Of a stretch of 64,000 nucleotides of DNA, positions 57,488 through 64,000 are shown piece by piece. The translations under genes and the position numbers were made by a program. How positions within the stretch are numbered: the stretch's first letter is position 1; each line of letters begins with the position of its first letter. The DNA is from Symbiodinium natans (lineage: Eukaryota; Sar; Dinophyceae; Suessiales; Symbiodiniaceae). Where the stretch lies: positions 241,234 through 305,233 of the forward strand of contig CAJNDS010002664.1 in assembly GCA_905221605.1 (NCBI GenBank), written 5' to 3'. The notes under the pieces are model-generated. The model did no database searches and was not told the DNA's origin. It saw only the letters and a list, made by a program, of their open reading frames with translations.

Positions 57488-60330
57488 TCAAAAATCAGTG
57501 AATCTTGAGGAGAAGGAATCATCAGAGGCTGTCGATGTCGCCAGGCACGCTCCTGTTGAGACCGACTCGCAGAAAGAATCTTGGACAAGGCTCCTCATGC
57601 CAGTGGCCTCAGCGTGCCGCAAGGGCGCCACCATCGATTCCAGGTAGATTGGGTAAACGGCGATGACCGCCAGGCCCACACCTACACGAGCAACATCTCC
57701 CGACCTTGGTGGGAAACGCGCGAGCCTACATCTGCAAACATGCGTCATGAAACGAGCCAGTCATCTGAGCGACACATCTGGAGGAAGATTGTTCCTCATC
57801 TGAGCGCACATGAAGCAGTCAGCAGACGACTTTTTGGGATGTGCCTCCCATAAGGTGCCCCATCACGCTGTGAGACAAGCTGCAAAATATTCGAAGACAC
57901 ACCATCGCCATACAGGCGCAATGCCATGAGGCATAGCGTAGTGAAAAGCAGGAAAACAAAGCAAAAGCCTGTCGAAGATGGCAGCTTTGGACTCGACACG
58001 CACCAGATTCCAGCTTGCACCACATTATGCCTCCAAGGAACTCACTACGAGGCAAACGCTGAATCGCCGGACGCTCCGGTCTTCCAGCACCTCGTACATC
58101 GGGATGGTACACATCCTTATCCCGTCCGCTCGATTTCTTAGCAAAAACAACGCAGCTTCCACGTTGTGCCGTCTCATGGTTTGCTTCGTTTTTCATTGTG
58201 GCAAGCTGTCCGCACCGTGCATCTCACAAACGCGCCTCCAGGGCTTCTGAGTCTAAGCAACTCCTACACACAATCTAGATCAATTACGAAAACCAACGAC
58301 CTTCTAGGACTTTCGCATGATTTGCATGGGCTTAAGGCCTTAAGGCTTCTGTTGCGCTTCCGCTTGCTCCGCACAGCTTCGTGCAGCTCAGGTGCTGTGG
58401 AAACACAACTAACTGAGACTTTGGAACTTTGATATGTAGCACGTGACCCATGCAGGGGACCAGTCAGCTGCATGAAGCCGCTGAGAAGCTGGAAGATCAT
58501 CGACTGCATTAACGCGCTGCCCATGGTGATGACGCCGGGTCCTTGAGTTCCGCGGCTACACTGCAAAGCAGCAGCCACCAAGATGTAAACCGTGCAGAAA
58601 TTGTACGCCCGTTTTGCAGTGGCAACTCTTCGACAGCAACACAATGCTGCTAGAAAGCCGGCACCAAGCCAGCAGAAGGGTTGGTGCGATGTTGCTTCGG
58701 ACCTTTCAAACGAAATCAGCCATGCAAGCAAGCTTAGACCTTCTGACCTTTCAAACGAAATCAGCCATGCAAGCAAGCTTAGACCTTCTGACCTTTCAAA
58801 CGAAATCAGCCATGCAAGCCAGCTTAGACCATCTTCGACGCATTTACCATTGTGATCTATGATCACAACGATGCATTTGCAAAAAACATGCGCAAGACTG
58901 TCAATCATGTAGCAAACATTCGATGCAAAGTGGCTGGGATACAAAGAGGAAAGTGATGAGAAGAACCAAGTATACATTGGCCTGGCAATTGCCGGGCGAA
59001 GTGCTTCAAACGTGCTTGTGGCCAATACACTGGCGTTTTTAGACAAGAAGCTGCCACGCTCAGCGTGGAACTGAAAGCAAGATACTCTGGATCCATTAAG
59101 GAAAGCGGGATGACCTGGGCGCTGTTCATGCAATCCACGGACTTGCGAATGCTCTCACTCACCCATCCACCAAACACTTTCCAGCGTGACAAGCGGCCAA
59201 CAGGGTTCCCAAGAGAACCGACACCTGTTTGTTGATTGTTGACGGAAAGCCAACGAAGTCTGCAAGGGGGCTGAAGGCATCAGCAACCACCACAAAGTAA
59301 CCTCAGGGTCCGCTGTCTTGAAATTCAGCAAGCTGCAGTCGCTGGGAGATCAACGGCATCTCTCATGACCAACGGTTTACCGAGCAACCCAGCAAGGCAA
59401 GCCCCACGGATAACCAAATGCTTACATCGAATGCCTCAGGATGCAAATTCTGGCATGTCTCAACATTTCAATATTCAACACGCGGAGTCTCCCCGTGCAC
59501 TCACTTCTGTCGAAGCCACCCAGCGGAGCAGCCTGGCCCACTTGCCGGGAAGGCACCCCATCAAGCCACCCAAGTCGAAGACCTGCTTCCGTTCCTGGGT
59601 CTCGTGAAACTGACAGGACTCTGAAATGGGAGCTCAACCCGATTTCAGCCAAGAGTCAGCAGCTGCCACCAGAATAATGTTCGTGACGGCATTGAGAAGC
59701 AGCACCACGAGTGTAACACCTGCTCCGCCGCAGTGTGGCATCGAGTAGCTTTCAGGCAATGAAACACCGCTCGATATCTCACAACAAGAAACATTACAAA
59801 AACCATGACCACATAGCGGGCAATTCAATGCGATGCTCGGAAAGTCCCGAAAAAATCGGCAGGCACGGGTAGTCGTCCGCCAGCCGGGGTTTGATCAGAG
59901 GCCCTTGCTCAAAAAAGATGATCTTGCACTTCGTTCCGGGCTCTGTTCTATTTGGGCTTCCCAGCAGCGCTGGCTATTTGGAAGTTATGTTATTGCTCGA
60001 CCCATGTGTTTCTTTCTGGGTTTTTGCACAGCATGCGTGGCATTTCTTATCATCTCCTATTACCAAAACCGATGTTTTTCCAAATCAGGAAGAGCACACG
60101 TGCCTGCCGATGTTCTCCCCAGCATCCCAACCCGCGGTCATGCCTACATATGCCTACCAACTAGAAGCAAGTACAAGCGTATGGGATTGTCTTGGCAAGA
60201 GCTCCATATGAGCTTTTCCATCCTGCTGCGACAAGCAGTGAAGACCCAGCGGCCGCCCACGGCAGGCTGAGCATGCCAGAGCCCAAGCCTCGCAGAATCA
60301 AACTTTGAAAAAGGATCTGCAACAGTTGCA
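57488..60330 (-). CDS. Amino-acid permease, AAAP/SLC38-like, multi-exon
   Basis: Segments in gene order on the minus strand: ~60240-60320 LGSGMLSLPWAAAGSSLLVA (the first-helix motif of the family), ~59660-59735 GVTLVVLLLNAVTNIILVAA, ~59230-59310 VVADAFSPLADFVGFPSTIN followed by a GT donor, ~59045-59115 VIPLSLMDPEYLAFSSTLSV (fits the PLSL…L…S block), ~57880-57965 FLLFTTLCLMALRLYGDGVS SNIL (fits the FGD…NIL block) and ~57590-57700 GVGLAVIAVYPIYLESMVAP. Order and spacing agree with an 11-helix AAAP protein. These carriers move amino acids with H+ or Na+ across plasma or organelle membranes. Exact borders and the 5' end are not resolved; substrate unknown. Confidence 0.65.
58697..58838. repeat. 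48-bp tandem repeat, three copies
   Basis: Near-identical copies of GACCTTTCAAACGAAATCAG … AAGCTTAGACCTTCT, within a likely intron of the permease gene. Read on the minus strand they give a repeated 16-residue word, which I treat as accidental. Confidence 0.92.
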
Positions 60331-61371
60331 CCAAAATTACAAAAAGAGAGTCTTGCCGCCGCGATCGCTTCGCTTCATTTGAAGCAGAGGAGCTTGCATT
60401 GACCAAGTTCAATGTCATCGCCTGTGCTGGTAGGCAAAAGCGATGGCGATGCTTAAACACCCTTTTATGTCTTGCTCACGTGCAGTGCAGTCCAGTTGCT
60501 GGCATCGAAACACGGCCGTTGCACTCGTCTTGGCTGAGGAGTGGTGTGGAAAGCTCGTCGAGAAGCACACCTCCGAACAATCGATGGAGAGATGGAGTTG
60601 AGCTTGAAGGAGAGTGTGTTCGACCCGTGCGCACCTTGACTTGGGGCACCGGAAAGGGATGCCAGAGACTCCTTGCGCTCAACACTACGAAGCACAGTAC
60701 GAAACCCTGCCGACGACTGCCAACGATCCTCCTCCTCCTTCCAGGTCAGTGTGAAAGACCCTTCAGAACCTCCATGCCCTCAGCTGCAGCGCTTGGCATT
60801 TCTGCCATGTTGTGTGCCGTTCTGTTTGCCATTTTTATGGGTTCCATTCCTTTCCATTGTCCTGCCACTGCCGCAGCCAAGTGACATGCTTCATATTCGC
60901 TGCTACACGTGCACAGTTCGCTGTAAGGAGCTTGTCAACTGTAGGGAAGGCTGCTTTTTTCAAAGTAGATACACTCGCACCAAGCAAGGCTCTGGTGGCA
61001 GTCAGGCGGCTGGAGGCCCCCATTGCCCGGAGCGCGCTGCAAGCCGGACACGATTGCAAAGCTACGAGAGCACCACTGAGTAACCACAACAAACAGGTCC
61101 GAACTGACCCCTCGTGTGGTCTAGCAATGTGAGGAGCCTGGTGTTGGTGTTCACGGCACATGTTTCAGTTTCAGCCTTGCGCCTGTCATGATCGAACTGA
61201 TGGCTTCATCCGGATGCAAGGTGGCTGTCAGCCAAAAGCTCACAATGCAGGAAGTGTCCAGAACATCACGCTCCCAGGTGCTGAAGGAGGCTGGGAAGTG
61301 GAACAGACCCCCGACACCTCTCAGGTCTCTTAAGGTCTCTTGCCGGGGAAGCACAGTATGGAGACGCGGCT
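60331..61371. other. No firm gene; candidate minus frame 60835-61160
   Basis: Minus ~60860-61080 reads ALRAMGASSRLTATRALLGA SVSTLKKAAFPTVDKLLTAN; the plus strand is also open. 61151-61330 minus reads WERDVLDTSCIVSFWLTATL. Either could be terminal exons of the flanking genes. Confidence 0.3.
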
Positions 61372-64000
61372 AGGCTCCACGCACGGCTATTCTCGTGATC
61401 GTACACTGTGAAATACTTCCTTGGAGACGCGGGCACGTAGCTCCGAACAACTCTGCACATCGCACCCATGTGAGAAGTCTTCATCCGGGTAGCTGCAGGA
61501 AGGGAATCCCGAAGACAAAGAGCGGCCCCTACATCCACAAATTTCGAATGGAGCTGTTTGAATTTGAGTATTCACTCTGAAGGGACTGAAGGGTCGTCTC
61601 AAGAAGGCTGAGCACTGCTGGCCTTGGGCGGGGGAACGTCCAAGTTCATCAAGGACAGGTTGCAGCCACCAAAAGATCCCTCCGCCCAGAGCGCTCACTG
61701 CACAAGTCTCCCCTTCATAGGCGCCCTGAAACTGTGTTGCAGTTGAATGCCAAAACACTTCCGTATAGGCCTCCGATGTATAGTCCTTCGGGGACAGGCT
61801 CAGGATCTTGGGCTTTCCATTTGGCCCACCTGTCCAGCAAAAGGCAAGCTCGAAACAAGCCCCACTATCCACCAACAGCCAGAGAAACGGTTGAAGCATG
61901 TTGAAGCCATGCCGGCATGGCGGACCGCAAAGCCAAGCTTCGGCAAGGCATCCTAGAGAGAGATCGACACTAGGCTACACGTTGTGGATGATTGCATAAT
62001 ATTGCATATCATCTCGCTGAGGGGGCGGCAATGTTGGAGCAATCATGTCCAGAGCCCAAAAGCCTTACAACAGATGGGGTTTCTCTGATACAACCCTCTC
62101 GCAACGCTGCAAGAAAGAAGGCAAGCAGCTGCTCCAGCTTGGCGATGATGTCTGAGGGGCCTGTCACAGGACTTGGAGGCGCCCTTACGCGTAGCCCTCG
62201 ATACACAGATCCCCGCCTGCAAGTTCAGAAGTGCCCGTGTCCACGGCGACTCGGCAGCCCTGGCAAAGTTTCCTTGGCTGTCCCATAGTATACACGCCAA
62301 CACCATCAGCCCAAATTCAAAACATGTCGAATACCTCCAAGAAAACAGACAAAAAAGCGGCAGACAAACGATTTGTGAATTTACTTTAGTGCAGTACATG
62401 TCTTAAACTCCTCACGCGATAGTCAGCTTGGAAGCTGTGGATGCTCACCGAGGTAGATGTCCTGGATTTCAACCTGCAAGGGGAGGAGTTCAAAGCACAA
62501 AACGCAATGCAGGTGAAACTAACTTACTCAAAACTTAAAGCGTGTGCCTGCCAATACCCTGCATCTCCGACCACATTCACCCAGTAGAGCTCTGAAGCCA
62601 TGTGCTCCTGACAAGTCTCGCTCTGCTGGGGAACCTGTGCTGCAACTACAGCAGCTGCTGTGTCAGTTTCCTGCTTGATGGCTCCAAAGGTGATTTCGGA
62701 CTTCTCTTCATCTGAGTCGGAAAGGAAAACCGAAAAGAGCGGTTGCCTCAGCATGCAAGCGTCTGCAGAGCGCACACAGCGACCAAATGCAACGAAGCCA
62801 GCTTTTTGACATCAACGCGAGACGAAGAATCAACAAACAGAGAGAACTAGCTGACGAAGTGTGGAACTGTGCGTTTGAACTGTCAGGGCTCTGGCTTCAG
62901 AACTCCTGCACCATGCAAACGGCTCATGACGCTGAACTCGTTGGACTGGCGGCAGTCAAGGGCATTCAACGAGCGTATGCTGCAACAGAGTCTCCGCAAG
63001 CACAACGTCGTTACGTGACGAAGCCGGGACACAGCTTGGGGGGATTTGTGGTGCCCGGATATCTTTCGAGTGCAGCCACTAGGCGCCTGAGCCATAGAGT
63101 CCAGAGCGAGGCCCAGCACCCCGTCAAAGGAGAAGGTTGCGAACGGCGTGTAACTTTCGTCCTGCACTGCAAGAAGAGCTTCTCACATGAAAGCTGAAGC
63201 CCAGACACGGCTGAGGTGCCCGCGAGAGAAGAGATGAAGTTGCCTTTAGAGCATGCGGCCCCAACCTGAAGTTTGAAAAATAGAGAAGAAGCCAACGTAA
63301 CAACAGCCCAGTGTCAAGATGCTAGTTACATCCTATGAACTGCCCTCCTGCCCGGCTTACTCCCGTTTTCAACCACCATGCAACTCTGGCTGCAAACAAG
63401 ACGCACATATGGAGTCCGTGAAACACTGACCAGTAATCTTTCCAGTGCCGAATGTAATTGTGATTTCGTCCTCCAGGCAGCAAAGTCTGCTGTCTGACAG
63501 TCAAACCATGCTGACAGCACTGAGGCAACGGGGTCCGGCAACATCCCGTGGGAGACGTTGCTGCCGTCGCAATTGATTGGATTGATCTCGGCCGAAACTA
63601 CAACGCCCATTCCCATGCTGACCAAGCGATAAATGCCAGAAGCAAAGACAAGGAGCACGACTGGACTTCACAGGGACACAAGGGCAGGTGCCAAGGATCG
63701 GGCTCCACCACTTTTCCTCAACAATCAAGCTCTTTGCTTCAGAGGTCCGCCCATGTCCGCCCTGCCCTGTCCCTGCCTGTGGTCGAAACGGCGATGGCTG
63801 GTGCAAGCCTGAGGTTCGGGATAAACTGCGGCTGTCCCACGGAAACAGATGTCCGAATACAAGAGCCCCGGCATCGCTAGCGCAATCACTGCCAGGAACC
63901 TCAGTGTGACAAAGTGCACGTTCTGCCCTCCAAACATCGACTTGGGCGGGCCGTTTCACTCAGGCCGGCGCTATGAGATTTCCGCTCCCAGTATCAAAAA
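61372..64000 (-). CDS. Pepsin-type (A1) aspartic protease, 5' end beyond window
   Basis: The window edge carries FDTGSGNLI (63968-63998), the first catalytic Asp. Then a flap-like exon near 63430-63475 (EITITFGTGKITG), 63087-63166 (QDESYTPFATFSFDGVLGLA, the FDGxLGL block), 62548-62746 (QPLFSVFLSDSDEEKSEITF … ASELYWVNVVGDAGYWQ), 62449-62473 (VEIQDIYL), 62217-62259 (GCRVAVDTGTSELA, second catalytic Asp), 62123-62160 (PSDIIAKLEQLL), 61926-61952 (DALPKLGFA), 61623-61679 (GCNLSLMNLDVPPPK), 61497-61528 (GPLFVFGIPF) and from 61419 KYFTVYDHENSR. Phases match where tested. Many donors are GC. Both catalytic triads are kept, so an active endoprotease (vacuolar/lysosomal or secreted) is likely. Oddities: an Ala/Gln/Glu-rich insertion between FGAIK and EHMASEL, and GIP where the family has GDV. 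The last exon's end is uncertain. Confidence 0.85.

Noticed and set aside
58264-59133. 289-codon minus frame with a 16-residue repeat
   Set aside because: The repeat is the 48-bp tandem, and the permease motifs in this region lie in other frames.

Overview
The window looks like nuclear DNA of a dinoflagellate, most probably a symbiodiniacean or close relative. Three things point there. (1) Genes that can be traced by protein family are cut into many short exons, and a large share of introns start with GC, and one with GA, instead of GT; all end in AG. (2) Telomere-type TTTAGGG/CCCTAAA tracts are scattered through introns and gene ends. (3) Every gene I can support well lies on the minus strand, as expected of the long one-direction gene arrays of dinoflagellates. 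Family names come from reading the translated sequence, not from a database search.

Layout. 1-3050: unplaced sequence, then a satellite of about 12 units of ~191 bp. 3.0-12.2 kb: an intronless TTC4/CNS1-type Hsp90 co-chaperone (6715-7926), a large AAAC/AAGC microsatellite, telomere-like tracts and small gene remnants or exons. 12.2-18.3 kb: an intronless alpha/beta hydrolase of the ABHD4/5 type and several unassigned exons. 18.3-22.8 kb: a 19-exon UAP56/DDX39B (Sub2) RNA helicase that can be followed from motif I to the stop codon. 23-25 kb: a type II membrane protein resembling the DUF707 family. 26-34 kb: unassigned exons and a coiled-coil gene (29845-33098). 34-38 kb: low-complexity DNA and a two-exon gene. 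38.6-40.9 kb: a divergent small GTPase. 41-46 kb: a membrane-protein exon, two AT-rich islands (one a long inverted repeat) and unassigned exons. 48.5-49.0 kb: a four-exon gene for a 98-residue protein. 51.5-52.8 kb: a complete five-exon gene for a PDZ-like protein, one intron of which is largely telomere-type repeat. 53-54 kb: composite minisatellite. 56.4 kb: possible secreted Cys-rich protein. 57.5-60.3 kb: amino-acid permease (AAAP/SLC38-like). 61.4-64.0 kb: pepsin-type (A1) aspartic protease, cut by the right window edge just upstream of its first catalytic Asp motif.

The genes do not form a pathway. They are a mixed set: mRNA export/splicing (UAP56), chaperone, lipid hydrolase, Golgi-type protein, GTPase, transporter and protease. 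What unites the window is architecture: one-strand gene order, tiny introns, non-GT donors, and repeats placed inside introns and at gene ends. Exon borders given below rest on reading frame, splice phase and family alignment. They have not been checked against transcripts. Between the named genes many short stretches look coding on more than one strand; these are listed with low confidence.
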